Origin: Collimonas sp. PA-H2
GTDB taxonomy: Bacteria > Pseudomonadota > Gammaproteobacteria > Burkholderiales > Burkholderiaceae_D
Length of the DNA: 64,000 nt
Direction: 5' to 3'
Assembly (NCBI RefSeq): GCF_002564105.1
Contig: NZ_PDBX01000001.1
Location: 3,348,001-3,412,000, forward strand
How positions within the stretch are numbered: the stretch's first letter is position 1; every line of letters begins with the position of its first letter. Position numbers and translations under genes: made by a program. This document shows, piece after piece, positions 1-9,795 of this stretch. Under the pieces are notes generated by a model that was given only the letters and a program-made list of their open reading frames with translations, ran no database searches and was not told the DNA's origin.

Positions 1-36
1 CTGGAAGCACAACTGATGAGCGGAGTAAATCAATGA
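1..36 (+). CDS. 3' end of an upstream gene (partial)
   Basis: An open frame runs from base 1 to a TGA at 34-36. Its last 11 codons read [11 protein letters not shown]. The TGA overlaps the ATG of aroE (33-35) in an ATGA arrangement, which suggests translational coupling. In related bacteria a ribonuclease II-type gene often precedes aroE, but too little is present here to identify the product. Confidence 0.4.
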   Translation: MEAQLMSGVNQ

Positions 37-896
37 AGAGCGCAATGACCAGCGGCGCCGGATTTACAGCTGACTTTGCAGCCTACGCGGTGATCGGCAA
101 TCCGATCGCCCACAGCAAATCGCCGGAGATCCATGCCCGCTTTGCTGCCGACACCGCCCAGGACATGCGCTATGCGCACCTGCTGGCGCCGCTTGACGGC
201 TTTGCGGCCACGGTGCGGGAGTTCATCGCCCAGGGCGGCCGTGGCGCCAATGTTACCGTGCCGTTCAAGCTGGAAGCCTACGCATTGGCCGACCAGCTGA
301 CTACCCGCGCCAAGGCGGCCGGTGCAGTGAACACCCTGAAATTCGACGATGGCGTAATCCTTGGCGATAACACCGATGGCGTTGGCCTGGTCAGAGACAT
401 CGTACGCAATGCCGGCTTTGACCTGGCGCACAAGAAAATCTTGCTGTTGGGCGCCGGCGGCGCGGCGCGCGGCGTGGTGCTGCCGTTGCTGGAAGAGCGG
501 CCGGCGCAGTTGGTGATCGCCAACCGCACGCTGGCCAAGGCAGAAGAACTGGTGCAGCAGTTCCAGCAGTACAGCGAGCAGCCAGGCATCCTGAGCGCCT
601 GCAGTTTCGCGCAAGCGACGCAGGGGTTCGACCTGGTGATCAACGCCACTTCGGCCAGTTTGCAGGCCGAGCTGCCGCCGCTGGCTGCCAGCGTATTCAG
701 CCCGGCGACGCTGGCTTATGACATGATGTATGGCAGCCAGCCTACCGTCTTCATGCAGTTCGCCGCGGCGCATGGAGCGCGCGTGCGCGACGGCTTGGGG
801 ATGCTGGTGGAGCAGGCCGCCGAAGCGTTCTTTGTCTGGCGCGGCGTGCGCCCGCATACCGATGCTGTATTTGCCGCCTTGCGCGCCCAGCTTTAG
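33..896 (+). CDS. aroE: Shikimate dehydrogenase AroE
   Basis: This enzyme reduces 3-dehydroshikimate to shikimate with NADPH in cytoplasmic aromatic amino-acid synthesis. The 287 residues match the usual AroE length. The shikimate-binding segment is [10 protein letters not shown] (22-31). The catalytic lysine lies in NVTVPFK (K79), the catalytic aspartate in DNTDGVG (D115), and the nucleotide-binding glycine loop GAGG is at 140-143. The ATG at 33 is coupled to the preceding stop. A second in-frame ATG at 45 is also possible because the first dozen residues are not conserved. mtgA follows 46 bases downstream on the same strand, probably in one transcript. Confidence 0.96.
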   Translation: MKSAMTSGAGFTADFAAYAVIGNPIAHSKSPEIHARFAADTAQDMRYAHLLAPLDGFAATVREFIAQGGRGANVTVPFKLEAYALADQLTTRAKAAGAVNTLKFDDGVILGDNTDGVGLVRDIVRNAGFDLAHKKILLLGAGGAARGVVLPLLEERPAQLVIANRTLAKAEELVQQFQQYSEQPGILSACSFAQATQGFDLVINATSASLQAELPPLAASVFSPATLAYDMMYGSQPTVFMQFAAAHGARVRDGLGMLVEQAAEAFFVWRGVRPHTDAVFAALRAQL

Positions 897-942
897 GCGC
901 GCACAACTAGCTGCCCAGATTACTTATTTGCAGGAAATCAGA

Positions 943-1638
943 ATGAAATCAGTCGGCAAGATTTTTTTGCGTTTATGTTTGCTGCTGATCGCTGCGGTCT
1001 TGCTGCTGCAGGTTTATTTTTTCGTGCAGATCTGGTGGTGGGTCGACCACAATCCAAGCACCACCAGCTTCATGCGCCATCGTCTGTCCGAGCTGCAGGA
1101 AACCGTGCCGGACGCCCAGCTGCAATTCAAATGGCTGCCGTATGCGCGCATCTCGAACAATCTGAAACGCGCCATCATCGCTTCCGAAGACGCCAATTTT
1201 TCCGAGCATGACGGCGTCGACTGGGATGCGCTGCAACAGGCTTACGAGAAAAACACCAAGAAGGGCAAGGTGGTGCGCGGCGGTTCCACCATCACCCAGC
1301 AACTGGCGAAAAACCTGTTCCTCTCGGGTGAGCGCAGCTATCTGCGCAAAGGGCAGGAGCTGGTCATCACCTATATGTTGGAGTTCCTGATGGACAAGGA
1401 ACGCATATTCGAAATCTACCTGAACGTGGTGGAGTGGGGCAACGGCGTGTTCGGCGCCGAGGCGGCCTCCCAACACTACTATAAAACCTCGGCCACCAAC
1501 CTCGGCGCCAGCCAGGCCGCGCGCCTTGCTGTGATGTTGCCACGACCGCGTTTCTACGACAAGAATCGCGGCTCGGCTTATCTGTCGCAGCGCACCGGTT
1601 TGATTTTGCGGCGCATGGGTTCTGCGGAATTACCTTAA
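943..1638 (+). CDS. mtgA: Monofunctional biosynthetic peptidoglycan transglycosylase
   Basis: This is a GT51 transglycosylase that polymerises lipid II into glycan strands at the inner membrane. It has 231 residues, with one N-terminal membrane anchor (about residues 8-28) and no transpeptidase domain, which separates it from class A PBPs. The catalytic glutamate is E82 in the family motif [13 protein letters not shown]. The [15 protein letters not shown] motif and the later RKGQE segment are also present. The open frame extends upstream into aroE, but the ATG at 943 is preferred: it has GGAA about 8 bases upstream and starts directly at the anchor. It is probably co-transcribed with aroE. 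Confidence 0.95.
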   Translation: MKSVGKIFLRLCLLLIAAVLLLQVYFFVQIWWWVDHNPSTTSFMRHRLSELQETVPDAQLQFKWLPYARISNNLKRAIIASEDANFSEHDGVDWDALQQAYEKNTKKGKVVRGGSTITQQLAKNLFLSGERSYLRKGQELVITYMLEFLMDKERIFEIYLNVVEWGNGVFGAEAASQHYYKTSATNLGASQAARLAVMLPRPRFYDKNRGSAYLSQRTGLILRRMGSAELP

Positions 1639-1743
1639 TATACGGGCCTGACGGAAGTTGTTTAAATTGCAGCAGGCTCGGATTGCCGGACTGCAAAAAA
1701 ACTGCATGGCAACTTCCCTGAAAAATCAGTCTGCGAGGTAAGC

Positions 1744-2709
1744 GTGATCAATGTATTCGTATTGCAAAACGGCCGGCTCAACCAGGTCAATATCGAGAGC
1801 CATAGCGACCTGCAACAGGTCCAGCCGGTCTGGGTCGACCTGACCGAACCGAACGACCAGGAGCGTGCCTGGGTCAAGAGCATCTACGGCGTTACCCTGC
1901 CAGGCGAGGACGAAGTCAAGGATATCGAAGCCTCGGCCCGCTATTACGAAGCGGAAAACGGCGATCTCCACCTGCGTACCGATTTCCTGTTCGAAGAAGA
2001 CGACGGTCCGTCGTCCACCGTCACCGTCGCCTTCATTCTGGCGCGCAACATCCTGTTTTCAGTACATGGCGAAGACTTGCCGGTATTCCGCCTGGTGCGC
2101 ATGCGCGCGCGTTCACGACCGGGCTCTATCGGCGATTACAAGGACGTGTTGCTCGACCTGTACCAGACAGATGCCGAGTACTCCGCCGACGCCCTGGAGG
2201 GCGTCTACAAGAAGCTGGACGAGGTCAGCCAGCGCGTGCTGCAAAAGAAGCTGACCGACCAGGCCGCGGCCGAAGCGCTGAGCGCCATGGCGCATGAGGA
2301 AGACTTGAACGGACGGATCCGGCGCAACATGATGGATACGCGTCGCGCCGTCAGTTTCCTGATGCGCGGACGCTTGCTGAACGTAGATCAGTTTGAAGAT
2401 GCGCGCCAGATCTTGCGCGACATTGAATCGCTGGACGGTCACACCGCCTTCCTGTTCGACAAGATCAACTTTTTGATGGATGCGACAGTCGGCTTCATCA
2501 ACATCAATCAAAACAAGATCATCAAGATCTTCTCGGTCGCCTCGGTGGCGTTCCTGCCGCCGACGCTGATCGCCAGCATCTACGGCATGAATTTCCGTTT
2601 CATGCCGGAGTTCGAATGGCATCTCGGCTATCCGCTGGCGCTGGTGCTGATGGTGTGTTCGGCGATCACGCCGTTTTGGTATTTCCGCCGGCGCGGCTGG
2701 TTGAATTGA
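1744..2709 (+). CDS. corA: CorA-family magnesium/cobalt transporter
   Basis: This is a homopentameric inner-membrane divalent-cation channel (Mg2+, Co2+). The 321 residues form a long acidic cytoplasmic N-terminal domain with helical segments, followed by two C-terminal membrane helices. The signature YGMN (residues 280-283) closes the first helix. The family's short periplasmic loop follows (FRFMPEF), and the basic tail FRRRGWLN closes the protein. The start is GTG at 1744 with GAGG upstream. It has its own intergenic region of about 105 bases after mtgA, so it may have its own promoter. It converges with hemL across a repeat-bearing spacer. Confidence 0.93.
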   Translation: MINVFVLQNGRLNQVNIESHSDLQQVQPVWVDLTEPNDQERAWVKSIYGVTLPGEDEVKDIEASARYYEAENGDLHLRTDFLFEEDDGPSSTVTVAFILARNILFSVHGEDLPVFRLVRMRARSRPGSIGDYKDVLLDLYQTDAEYSADALEGVYKKLDEVSQRVLQKKLTDQAAAEALSAMAHEEDLNGRIRRNMMDTRRAVSFLMRGRLLNVDQFEDARQILRDIESLDGHTAFLFDKINFLMDATVGFININQNKIIKIFSVASVAFLPPTLIASIYGMNFRFMPEFEWHLGYPLALVLMVCSAITPFWYFRRRGWLN

Positions 2710-2756
2710 AAAAAGAATGGGGCGCACCCACGTCGGTGGGCCTGGTTGCGTCCGTC

Positions 2757-2832
2757 GTCATTCCCGCGAACGCGGGAATCCAAGTTGCTGAAGATGGCAG
2801 TGAAAATGGATTCCCGCGTTCGCGGGAATGAC
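2757..2832. repeat. dRS3-like nested palindromic repeat pair
   Basis: Two 26-base arms, 2757-2782 and 2807-2832, are perfect inverted copies of each other around a 24-base spacer. Each arm also contains its own palindrome, ATTCCCGCG-NN-CGCGGGAAT, with AA in the left arm and TT in the right. The core fits ATTCCC-N8-GGGAAT, the pattern of neisserial dRS3 repeats and of similar dispersed elements in betaproteobacteria. It lies between the convergent corA and hemL genes, where it could act as a transcription stop or an mRNA-stabilising hairpin. Confidence 0.85.
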
Positions 2833-2862
2833 CGGGGCGCGTAGCTGGGGTCGCCTAGACGG

Positions 2863-2880
2863 AGCCACCCAGACGTGGCT
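2863..2880. terminator. Weak hairpin between corA and hemL
   Basis: A 6-bp perfect stem (AGCCAC/GTGGCT) with a 6-base loop lies about 38 bases downstream of the hemL stop on the minus strand. There is no T-run, so any terminator role is only suggested by its position between convergent genes. Confidence 0.25.
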
Positions 2881-2918
2881 GACGAGGCGGGGGGGCTAGA
2901 CCGGTATGTGGCGGATTT

Positions 2919-4202
2919 TTAAGCCAGTTGCGCAAAGGCAACGCGGGCAGCTGCAATGGTAGCGTCTATGATGGCGTCGTCATGTTGTGCTGACACGAAG
3001 CCGGCTTCAAATGCCGATGGCGCCAGGTAAACGCCGGCATCCAGCATGGCGTGGAAGAATTTGTTGAACAAGTCCTTGTTGGAAGCCATCACCGCGGCGT
3101 AAGTGCCAGGCACTTCTGCTGCAAAATACAAACCGAACATGCCGCCGATGGCGTCGCCGCTGAAGGTGACGCCGGCGTCCTTGGCGGCGCCGCTCAAGCC
3201 CTGCACCAGCTTGGCGGTTTGCGCCGTCAGCCTGGTGTAGAAATCCGCTTCCTGGATCAGTTTGAGGGTGCTCATGCCCGCCGCTACCGCCACCGGATTG
3301 CCGGACAGTGTACCGGCCTGGTACACCGAACCGAGCGGCGCCATGTGCTTCATCAGGTCGGCGCGGCCGCCGAAAGCCGCCACCGGCAAGCCGCCGCCGA
3401 TGACCTTGCCCAGCGCGGTGATGTCGGGCTTGATGTTGTATAGCGCTTGCGCGCCGCCCAGCGCCACGCGGAAGCCGCACATGACTTCATCGAAAATCAG
3501 CACGGCGCCGTATTGCGTGCACAGGCGGCGCATGGTTTGCAGGAATTCCGGCGTCGCCCTCACCAGGTTCATGTTGCCGGCCACCGGCTCGACGATGACG
3601 CAGGCGATCTGGTCGCCCACGTCCTTGAAAGCCTGTTCCAGTTGTTCGCAATTGTTGTAGTCGAGCACCAGCGTGTGCTTGACGAAATCTTCCGGCACGC
3701 CGGCCGAAGTCGGATTGCCGAAGGTCAGCAAGCCGCTGCCGGCTTTGACCAGCAGCGAATCGGCGTGACCGTGATAGCAGCCTTCGAACTTGACGATCTT
3801 GTCGCGGCCGGTGGCGCCGCGCGCCAGGCGCAGCGCGCTCATGGTGGCTTCGGTGCCGCTGGAAACCAGGCGCACCTGTTCGATCGACGGCACCAGCTTG
3901 CAGATTTCTTCGGCGATCTCGATTTCCCCCTGGGTCGGCGCGCCAAAGCTGAGGCCGCGGGCGGCGGCGTCCTGCACCGCCTTTATCACGACCGGATGGG
4001 CGTGGCCGACAATCGCCGGTCCCCAGGAGCCGATGTAATCGATGTAGCGGCGGTCGTCGGCGTCCCAGAAATAAGGGCCTTCGGCGCGCGTGATGAAGCG
4101 TGGCGTGCCGCCTACCGAACGGAAGGCGCGCACCGGCGAATTGACGCCGCCGGGAGTGGTCAGTTGAGCGCGGGCGAACAGGGTGTCGTTATTGGAAGTC
4201 AT
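2919..4202 (-). CDS. hemL: Glutamate-1-semialdehyde 2,1-aminomutase
   Basis: This PLP enzyme converts glutamate-1-semialdehyde to 5-aminolevulinate in the C5 route to haem. The 427 residues match the usual length of about 427-430. The PLP-stabilising aspartate is D238 in LIFDEV, and the Schiff-base lysine is K266 in [11 protein letters not shown]. The [13 protein letters not shown] and GCYHGHAD segments are also typical. It starts with ATG at 4202. thiD lies upstream on the same strand, 119 bases away. This order is common in betaproteobacteria. Confidence 0.97.
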   Translation of the reverse strand: MTSNNDTLFARAQLTTPGGVNSPVRAFRSVGGTPRFITRAEGPYFWDADDRRYIDYIGSWGPAIVGHAHPVVIKAVQDAAARGLSFGAPTQGEIEIAEEICKLVPSIEQVRLVSSGTEATMSALRLARGATGRDKIVKFEGCYHGHADSLLVKAGSGLLTFGNPTSAGVPEDFVKHTLVLDYNNCEQLEQAFKDVGDQIACVIVEPVAGNMNLVRATPEFLQTMRRLCTQYGAVLIFDEVMCGFRVALGGAQALYNIKPDITALGKVIGGGLPVAAFGGRADLMKHMAPLGSVYQAGTLSGNPVAVAAGMSTLKLIQEADFYTRLTAQTAKLVQGLSGAAKDAGVTFSGDAIGGMFGLYFAAEVPGTYAAVMASNKDLFNKFFHAMLDAGVYLAPSAFEAGFVSAQHDDAIIDATIAAARVAFAQLA

Positions 4203-4321
4203 AAATAAATCTATTCATTGCGAGACAGATTCACTCTGTCTCCAGCTGTTTAAATAAAAGAATCGAATACCGGGGAGCGCTTGTATTGCCGCCTCTCCGG
4301 CTGCCTGAAACAGGTGAAAAA

Positions 4322-5179
4322 TCAGGAACCGCCGGCGCCGTCCTCGTCCTTCGTTTCGCGCTCCAGTCCCTCTTCGCGGGCCCAGAAATAGCGGTCCGGT
4401 ATCAACCTTCCCATCCCCAGTCGTTGCGCTGCGGTGACCGCAGCCAACGTGAATTCCTGGGCTTCGGAAACGGCTTCCGGCACGTCCAGGCCATTGGCCA
4501 GCATGGCCGCGATCGCCGCCGACAAAGTGGTGCCGGCGCCGCTGAAAGAGCCGGAGACGCGCGGCCAGGTATCCTGCCGCACCACGCCGCTTTCGCTGAA
4601 CAGGGTATTGCCGATTTCAGCGGCGGGAGTCGGGGTGCCGGTCACGAACAGATATTCGCAGCCGAGCTCGATGATGCGCATCGCATCGATGCTCAGCATG
4701 TCTTCCGACGACGGTTCGCGCCAGGTTTCCGCCAGCCGCGCCAGTTCCACCGCCGACAGCACCATCACAGTGGTTTGTGGAATCAGCAGTTCACGGATGG
4801 CGGTCAGCAAGTCTTCGCTATCTTGTCCCTGATCCGGCATGGCCGATAGAAAAGGGTCTAGAATCAGCGGGATTTCCGGATAGTCTGAGACAATCTCGGC
4901 AATCACCGACACGCTCTCGATGCTGCCGACGGCGCCGACCTTGAAGGCGGCCACCGGCATGTCTTCGAGCAGCACGCGGGCCTGGTCGGCGACCCAGTCT
5001 GCATCGATCTGCTGGGTGTCTTCGATGCGGGCGGTGTCGCCGATCAGTATCGACGTGATGACAGACAGGCCATGACAGCCCATAGCTGAAAAGGTGGCCA
5101 GGTCTGCCTGGATGCCGGCGGCGCCGACTGGGTCGGCCACGCCGAAGGTCAATATGAGGGGAGAAGTTTGGTTTTGCAC
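4322..5179 (-). CDS. thiD: Hydroxymethylpyrimidine/phosphomethylpyrimidine kinase (divergent)
   Basis: This is a ribokinase-like kinase that phosphorylates HMP and HMP-P for thiamine synthesis. The 285 residues keep the family N-terminus (DPVGAAGIQADLATF, about residues 16-30), the DWVADQARVLLEDMPVAAFKVG block and a C-terminal SGAGTTLSAAIAAML segment. Two positions look altered. The glycine loop normally reads GTGC or GSGC before TLSAAIAA, but here reads GAGT. The usual TPN segment after the DP-[VF] motif reads VLSAVE. The fold and genomic context support thiD, but full activity is less certain. It is transcribed divergently from the rubredoxin gene, with 56 bases between the starts. Confidence 0.8.
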   Translation of the reverse strand: MQNQTSPLILTFGVADPVGAAGIQADLATFSAMGCHGLSVITSILIGDTARIEDTQQIDADWVADQARVLLEDMPVAAFKVGAVGSIESVSVIAEIVSDYPEIPLILDPFLSAMPDQGQDSEDLLTAIRELLIPQTTVMVLSAVELARLAETWREPSSEDMLSIDAMRIIELGCEYLFVTGTPTPAAEIGNTLFSESGVVRQDTWPRVSGSFSGAGTTLSAAIAAMLANGLDVPEAVSEAQEFTLAAVTAAQRLGMGRLIPDRYFWAREEGLERETKDEDGAGGS

Positions 5180-5235
5180 GGCGGGTAGATTAAGATATCC
5201 GACTTTGCATTTTACTTGATTGAAGGGTCACTGCC

Positions 5236-5445
5236 GTGAGCAATAACGAAAGCAACGCAACATCGAAGCCTGAATCGAAGTACAAAACCTGGATGTGTCT
5301 GATTTGCGGCTGGGTCTATGACGAAGAGGCCGGTCTGCCGGAAGAAGGCATCGCTGCGGGCACCCTGTGGGATGACGTGCCGATGAACTGGACTTGTCCG
5401 GAATGCGGCGCGCGCAAGGAAGATTTCGAAATGGTTGCAATTTAA
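5236..5445 (+). CDS. Rubredoxin
   Basis: This is a 69-residue cytoplasmic electron carrier with one iron bound by four cysteines. The ligands are C21 and C24 (CLICG) and C54 and C57 (CPECG), at normal spacing, with the conserved aromatic residues of the rubredoxin core (W26, Y28). About 15 residues precede the fold. The start is GTG at 5236, with AAGGG 8 bases upstream. It is followed, after a 163-base gap, by the chemosensory operon, to which it is probably unrelated. Confidence 0.95.
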   Translation: MSNNESNATSKPESKYKTWMCLICGWVYDEEAGLPEEGIAAGTLWDDVPMNWTCPECGARKEDFEMVAI

Positions 5446-5608
5446 CAATCCAGTTAGCTCTTTTTTGTTGCAGGAAGATTAAGTTATCGTTCTCAGTTAC
5501 AAAATAAATTGAACTTTACCGGCTTCTGTCTATAAACATTGTCCTAAGGAATGTCTTTCTTTGTTACAGTGACGCCGTAGATTTATTTGGATTGAATGAG
5601 ACGATTTC

Positions 5609-6025
5609 ATGACAACATCACTTGGCGGCGTCAACCTGAAGGTAATGGTGATTGACGATAGCAGCACGATTCGTCGTTCTGCGGAGATTTTCCTGAGCCA
5701 GGCCGGTTATCAGGTAGTACTGGCCGAAGATGGCTTCGATGCCTTGGCGAAAGTCAACGATCACAAGCCTGCGCTGATTTTTTGCGACATCCTGATGCCT
5801 CGCCTGGACGGCTATCAGACCTGCGCCCTGATCAAAAAGAGTGCCAAATTCCATGCAACGCCGGTGGTCATGCTGTCGTCCAAGGACGGCCTGTTTGACC
5901 GTGCGCGCGGCGCCATGGTAGGTTCGGATGAGTACCTCACCAAGCCGTTCACCAAGGACAGTCTGCTGAAGGCGGTGCGTCAGCATACCCAGACTGCGGA
6001 CGGTGCAATACCGGCTGTGGCATGA
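5609..6025 (+). CDS. pilG: Twitching-motility response regulator PilG
   Basis: This single-domain CheY-like receiver of the type IV pilus chemosensory (Chp) system is thought to be phosphorylated by the PilL/ChpA kinase and to promote pilus extension. It has 138 residues. The acidic pocket is D16/D17, the phospho-acceptor is D60 in FCDILMP, and the conserved lysine is K112 in LTKP. It is the first of five co-directional genes (pilG, H, I, J, L). The 163-base upstream gap probably carries the operon promoter, but I could not assign convincing -35/-10 boxes. Confidence 0.93.
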   Translation: MTTSLGGVNLKVMVIDDSSTIRRSAEIFLSQAGYQVVLAEDGFDALAKVNDHKPALIFCDILMPRLDGYQTCALIKKSAKFHATPVVMLSSKDGLFDRARGAMVGSDEYLTKPFTKDSLLKAVRQHTQTADGAIPAVA

Positions 6026-6095
6026 GCCGCAGCGGTTGAACGATTGAATAACTGACGTAAGTAATTTGCGTAACTGAAGTAAATAAAGGTTGAAA

Positions 6096-6461
6096 ATGGC
6101 CATACAAAAAATTCTCATTGTCGACGACTCCCCAACCGAGCGTTATTTCCTGACCGATATCCTGGCGAAGGCTGGCTACTCCGTGTCGACTTCCGAAAAC
6201 GGCGAAGGCATCCTCGACAAGATCAAGGCTGACAAGCCGCAGCTGATCCTGATGGATGTGGTGATGCCTGGCCAGAACGGCTTCCAGGTGACGCGCTCGA
6301 TTACGCGCGACGACGACACCAAGGATATCCCTATCATCATCTGCAGCAGCAAGGGCCTGGAAACCGACCGTATCTGGGGCTTGCGCCAGGGCGCGCGCGA
6401 CTACCTGGTGAAACCTATCGATCCGAAGGAACTGCTGGCTAAAATCGCTGCGCTCGGTTAA
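6096..6461 (+). CDS. pilH: Twitching-motility response regulator PilH
   Basis: This is the second CheY-like receiver of the Chp system. In Pseudomonas PilH favours pilus retraction or acts as a phosphate sink opposing PilG. It has 121 residues, with D10/D11, phospho-acceptor D54 in LMDVVMP and the lysine in LVKP. I chose the ATG at 6096, with AAAGG 6 bases upstream, over a TTG two codons earlier. pilI starts 56 bases after its stop. Confidence 0.92.
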   Translation: MAIQKILIVDDSPTERYFLTDILAKAGYSVSTSENGEGILDKIKADKPQLILMDVVMPGQNGFQVTRSITRDDDTKDIPIIICSSKGLETDRIWGLRQGARDYLVKPIDPKELLAKIAALG

Positions 6462-6517
6462 TCGAGTACGGAAGTTGGAATTTAAAGTTTGACCTACGGC
6501 ATCAGTACACAATCAAT

Positions 6518-7114
6518 ATGACCCAATCAACCTCGCCTCTGACGGCGGAATTGCCGCCATCGTCACCGCTGCAGCCTGTCAACAAGGTCGCACTTGACGC
6601 CGACTCGCGCCGCAGCCGGCTGCGCGAATTCCAGTCGCACTTGTTGGAGCGGATGCAGGCTGCCCGCAGCGGCAGCGAGGCGCAGGAAAGCCAGCTTGGT
6701 TTATTGATCGGATCGAGCCGGTGGTTGTTGAATCTGCAAGAGGCTGGCGAAATCGTCGCTGTCGACCAGATTTCGCGGGTGCCGCTGACCCACGACTGGT
6801 ATCTGGGCCTGAGCAATGTGCGCGGCACGCTGATCAGCGTGATCGATTTTGCACGCTTTCAGGGACAGGGATTGACGCAAATTGACAAGGAATGTCGGAT
6901 TGTCGCCTTCGCGCCGACGTTTTCTTTCAACAGCGGCTTGCTGGTTTCCCGTGTTATGGGCTTGCGCAACGTCGCTCAAATGACCCTGCAAGCCCCTGAT
7001 CCGCTGGACCAGACCGGCGCCCGGCGCTATCTGGACAGCGATTCCCAGGTCTGGACCGAGCTGAGCATGGCCCAAATCTTGCACGACCCTCGTTTTTTAC
7101 AAGTAGGTTTATGA
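6518..7114 (+). CDS. pilI: CheW-like coupling protein PilI
   Basis: This CheW-domain scaffold links the chemoreceptor PilJ to the PilL kinase. It has 198 residues. An N-terminal stretch of about 50 residues is followed by a CheW fold with the motifs VPLTHDWYLGLSNVRGTLISVIDF and a C-terminal DSDSQVWTELSMAQILHDPRFLQVG. The position between pilH and pilJ matches the Pseudomonas pilGHIJKL order, though pilK (a CheR-type methyltransferase) is absent here. Confidence 0.88.
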   Translation: MTQSTSPLTAELPPSSPLQPVNKVALDADSRRSRLREFQSHLLERMQAARSGSEAQESQLGLLIGSSRWLLNLQEAGEIVAVDQISRVPLTHDWYLGLSNVRGTLISVIDFARFQGQGLTQIDKECRIVAFAPTFSFNSGLLVSRVMGLRNVAQMTLQAPDPLDQTGARRYLDSDSQVWTELSMAQILHDPRFLQVGL

Positions 7115-7244
7115 GTCCCAGGCACCGTTGCAACAGCAGCGGTGTCCGGTGGCAGCGTATTGGCACACGGCGATTTTTGCTGGGCACTCACAGTGACACC
7201 ATCGTGCGCATGGCGATTTCATCGAGCAATTAGGAGATTCTGTA

Positions 7245-9632
7245 ATGGCATTCAAACTACCGTCTTTATCCAAGGCGGCCAAGGAAGAGCAAGGCGAGGC
7301 TGGCGATCGTTTCATGCAGGACGCGCTGATGCACGATCCTGAACAGACTGTCATGGAAGAACGTTTCATTCCTGAGCCGCCAGCGGCGCCTACGGTGGCG
7401 CCGCTTGCTGCGCCGGCCCCTGTTTATAAGCCTGAGCCGGTAGCGGCGCCAAGCTTTGCGACCGCTCCGGAAGCTGTCGCGGCAGCTGCCCCGGCTACTG
7501 CTTTCACCGGCGCTGCCGTCGAACTCGCCAGCCCGGATGCACGGCCCTTGCCATTGATCGGCAAACTGCCGCAGCAAAAACAGGTCCGCCTGCTGCTGAT
7601 CATGCTCGGCGCGGGTTTGCTGCTGACTATCTTGTTCCTGTGGCTGAACGCCAAGAGTTCCACGATGAGCTCGACGCAGACCCAGATCGCCGGCGACGCG
7701 CTGATGCACTCGCAACGTATCGGTAAGGCGACGCCGAATGCGATTCAGGGTAATGCCGAGGCGTTCAAGCAGCTGGCCGACAGCCGCAAGGAATTCAACC
7801 AGGATTTGGGCATCCTGTCGAAAGGCGGCGATTTCAAAGGACACGATATCAGTGCCCCGAGCGTCGCCATGGATTCCAAGCTGACCGACGTCAACAAGGT
7901 CTGGTCGAATACCGACAAGGCCGCGGACACCATCCTGAAGCTGCAAAAGGAATTGACCAGCTTCGGTGTGACCCTGCAAAAACTGAACGGCATCTCGCCT
8001 AACCTGCTCGATCTGTCGGAACAGATCGCGACCCTGAAGACCCAGACCGGCGCCACCCCGCGCGAAATCGCGGCTTCCTCGCAGCTGGTCATGTTGACCC
8101 AGCGTCTGGGCCGTAGCGCCAATGAATTCCTGACTTCTGAAGGTGTGAACCCGGAAACGGCGTTCTTGCTGGGTAAGGATACCAACACTTTCCGCGATAT
8201 CGTCAGCGGCTTCCTGAACGGCAGCGATGTATTGCGCCTGCCGGCCAGCAAGAACGAAGAAGAACGCAGCAAGCTGACCGAACTGGAAAAGAGCTTTGCC
8301 GAATACCAGGAATCGGTTGCATCGATTCTGGGCAATATGCAGAACTTCGTTTCTGCCAAGCAGTCCGAGCAATTGATCTTTACCGAGAACGAAAATCTCA
8401 AACAACGGTTGGGCGCCTTGCAAGATACCTATCGTAGCGCACAGGATACGCAAAGCATCTGGTTCTGGCTGATGCTGCTGTCGGCCTTCGCGACCCTGCT
8501 GGCGGCTGCCGCGATTGCCTGGGTGCAGGTGCAGGACGGTCGTCACCGTACCCACGAAGCTGACGTACGCCGGATGGAAGCGGAAGAACAGCGTCTGCAG
8601 GCGATCAAGCAGGAAGAAGACGCAAGTAACGCCAACGACCAGAACCAGGCCGCGATTTTGCGCCTGATGAATGAATTGCAGGAAGTGGCGGACGGTGACT
8701 TGACAGTGCAGGCGACGGTGTCGGAAGACATTACCGGCGCGATCGCCGACTCGGTTAACTATACGGTGGAAGAGTTGCGCGGACTGGTCGGACGGGTTAC
8801 CGCAACGGCGCAGCAGGTTACTGTGGCGTCGGACCAGGCGCAAAGCATTTCGATCGAACTGTTGGCGGCGTCGCAACGGCAGTCGCGCGATATTCAGGAA
8901 ACCACGCAAGCGGTTCTTGACATGGCGACCCAGATTACCGACGTTTCCAAATCGGCTAGTGAATCAGCTGAAGTGGCGCGGCAGTCGGTTAGCGCCGCGG
9001 AAGAAGGTTCCAAGGCGGTGGAAAACGCGATTTCAGGCATGAACGAAATTCGCGAGCACATCCAGGAAACTTCCAAGCGCATCAAGCGGCTGGGTGAATC
9101 GTCCCAGGAAATTGGTGAAATCACCGAACTGATTTCCGACATTACCGAACAGACCAACGTGCTGGCGTTGAATGCGGCGATCCAGGCGGCTTCCGCAGGT
9201 GAAGCAGGACGCGGATTTTCGGTGGTTGCGGAAGAAGTTCAGCGCCTGGCGGAACGTTCCGGCGCGGCGACCAAGCAGATTGGCGCGCTGGTGCGTACCA
9301 TTCAGACCGACACCCACGATGCGGTGGTGGCTATGGAACGTTCGACGCAAGGGGTGGTCGAGGGTGCCAAGCTGTCAGATGCGGCCGGTGCGGCGCTGTC
9401 GGACATCCGGCGCGTTTCGAACCGCCTGGCGGAACTGATTCAAAGCATTTCCTCTACTACCGAGCAGCAAGCTAATTCTGCAAACGGCGTGGCTACCAAC
9501 ATTCAGAACATTCTTTCGGTGACGGAAAAGACGCGGGAAGGTACACGCCAGACGGCGCTGTCGATTCGCGAACTGTCGAAGCTGGCAGAAGATTTGAAGA
9601 GTTCGGTATCGCGTTTCCGCGTGACCAATTAA
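7245..9632 (+). CDS. pilJ: Methyl-accepting chemoreceptor PilJ
   Basis: This is the inner-membrane receptor of the pilus chemosensory system. It has 795 residues. The order is a cytoplasmic Ala/Pro-rich N-terminus (1 to about 105), TM1 (about 113-133), a periplasmic PilJ sensor domain rich in helices (about 135-400), TM2 (about 405-428), a HAMP-like linker (SVNYTVEEL region) and a cytoplasmic coiled-coil signalling domain. The receptor hairpin tip has the usual form, [28 protein letters not shown], around residues 635-660. The unusually long cytoplasmic N-terminal tail before TM1 is notable. AGGAG precedes the ATG at 7245. The 130-base gap before it holds no gene. Confidence 0.93.
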   Translation: MAFKLPSLSKAAKEEQGEAGDRFMQDALMHDPEQTVMEERFIPEPPAAPTVAPLAAPAPVYKPEPVAAPSFATAPEAVAAAAPATAFTGAAVELASPDARPLPLIGKLPQQKQVRLLLIMLGAGLLLTILFLWLNAKSSTMSSTQTQIAGDALMHSQRIGKATPNAIQGNAEAFKQLADSRKEFNQDLGILSKGGDFKGHDISAPSVAMDSKLTDVNKVWSNTDKAADTILKLQKELTSFGVTLQKLNGISPNLLDLSEQIATLKTQTGATPREIAASSQLVMLTQRLGRSANEFLTSEGVNPETAFLLGKDTNTFRDIVSGFLNGSDVLRLPASKNEEERSKLTELEKSFAEYQESVASILGNMQNFVSAKQSEQLIFTENENLKQRLGALQDTYRSAQDTQSIWFWLMLLSAFATLLAAAAIAWVQVQDGRHRTHEADVRRMEAEEQRLQAIKQEEDASNANDQNQAAILRLMNELQEVADGDLTVQATVSEDITGAIADSVNYTVEELRGLVGRVTATAQQVTVASDQAQSISIELLAASQRQSRDIQETTQAVLDMATQITDVSKSASESAEVARQSVSAAEEGSKAVENAISGMNEIREHIQETSKRIKRLGESSQEIGEITELISDITEQTNVLALNAAIQAASAGEAGRGFSVVAEEVQRLAERSGAATKQIGALVRTIQTDTHDAVVAMERSTQGVVEGAKLSDAAGAALSDIRRVSNRLAELIQSISSTTEQQANSANGVATNIQNILSVTEKTREGTRQTALSIRELSKLAEDLKSSVSRFRVTN

Positions 9633-9643
9633 TGTGTAGTCCT

Positions 9644-9677
9644 GCGCTTGCCGACCTGCCGTCAGGTCAGCAAGCGC
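9644..9677 (+). terminator. Stem-loop after pilJ
   Basis: Starting 12 bases after the pilJ stop, an 8-bp perfect outer stem (GCGCTTGC/GCAAGCGC) encloses a further 5-bp stem (GACCT/AGGTC). There is no T-run, so it may attenuate or stabilise the message between pilJ and pilL rather than end it. Confidence 0.45.
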
Positions 9678-9753
9678 GGTATCGGCCAAGGCTTGCCCGG
9701 GTTTGCGCTGCTACTGCCGCAATCATGGGTGATGTTTTGGCCGATATGCATCA

Positions 9754-9772
9754 TGGTCAACTCGTTTGACCA
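9754..9772 (+). promoter_or_regulatory. Short hairpin before pilL
   Basis: A perfect 7-bp inverted repeat (TGGTCAA/TTGACCA) with a 5-base loop ends 23 bases before the pilL start codon. It could be an operator or a translational control hairpin. No function is known. Confidence 0.3.
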
Positions 9773-9795
9773 CACCCTGAACCCATGAGGCAGTC

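Noticed and set aside
2616..2831. Short frame ending in VIPANAGIQ-like sequence
   Set aside because: This peptide is the translation of the dRS3-like repeat plus the end of corA in another frame, a well-known false gene.
5180..5235. TPP riboswitch upstream of thiD
   Set aside because: Only 56 bases separate the divergent start codons, too short for a THI-box, and no CTGAGA motif is present.
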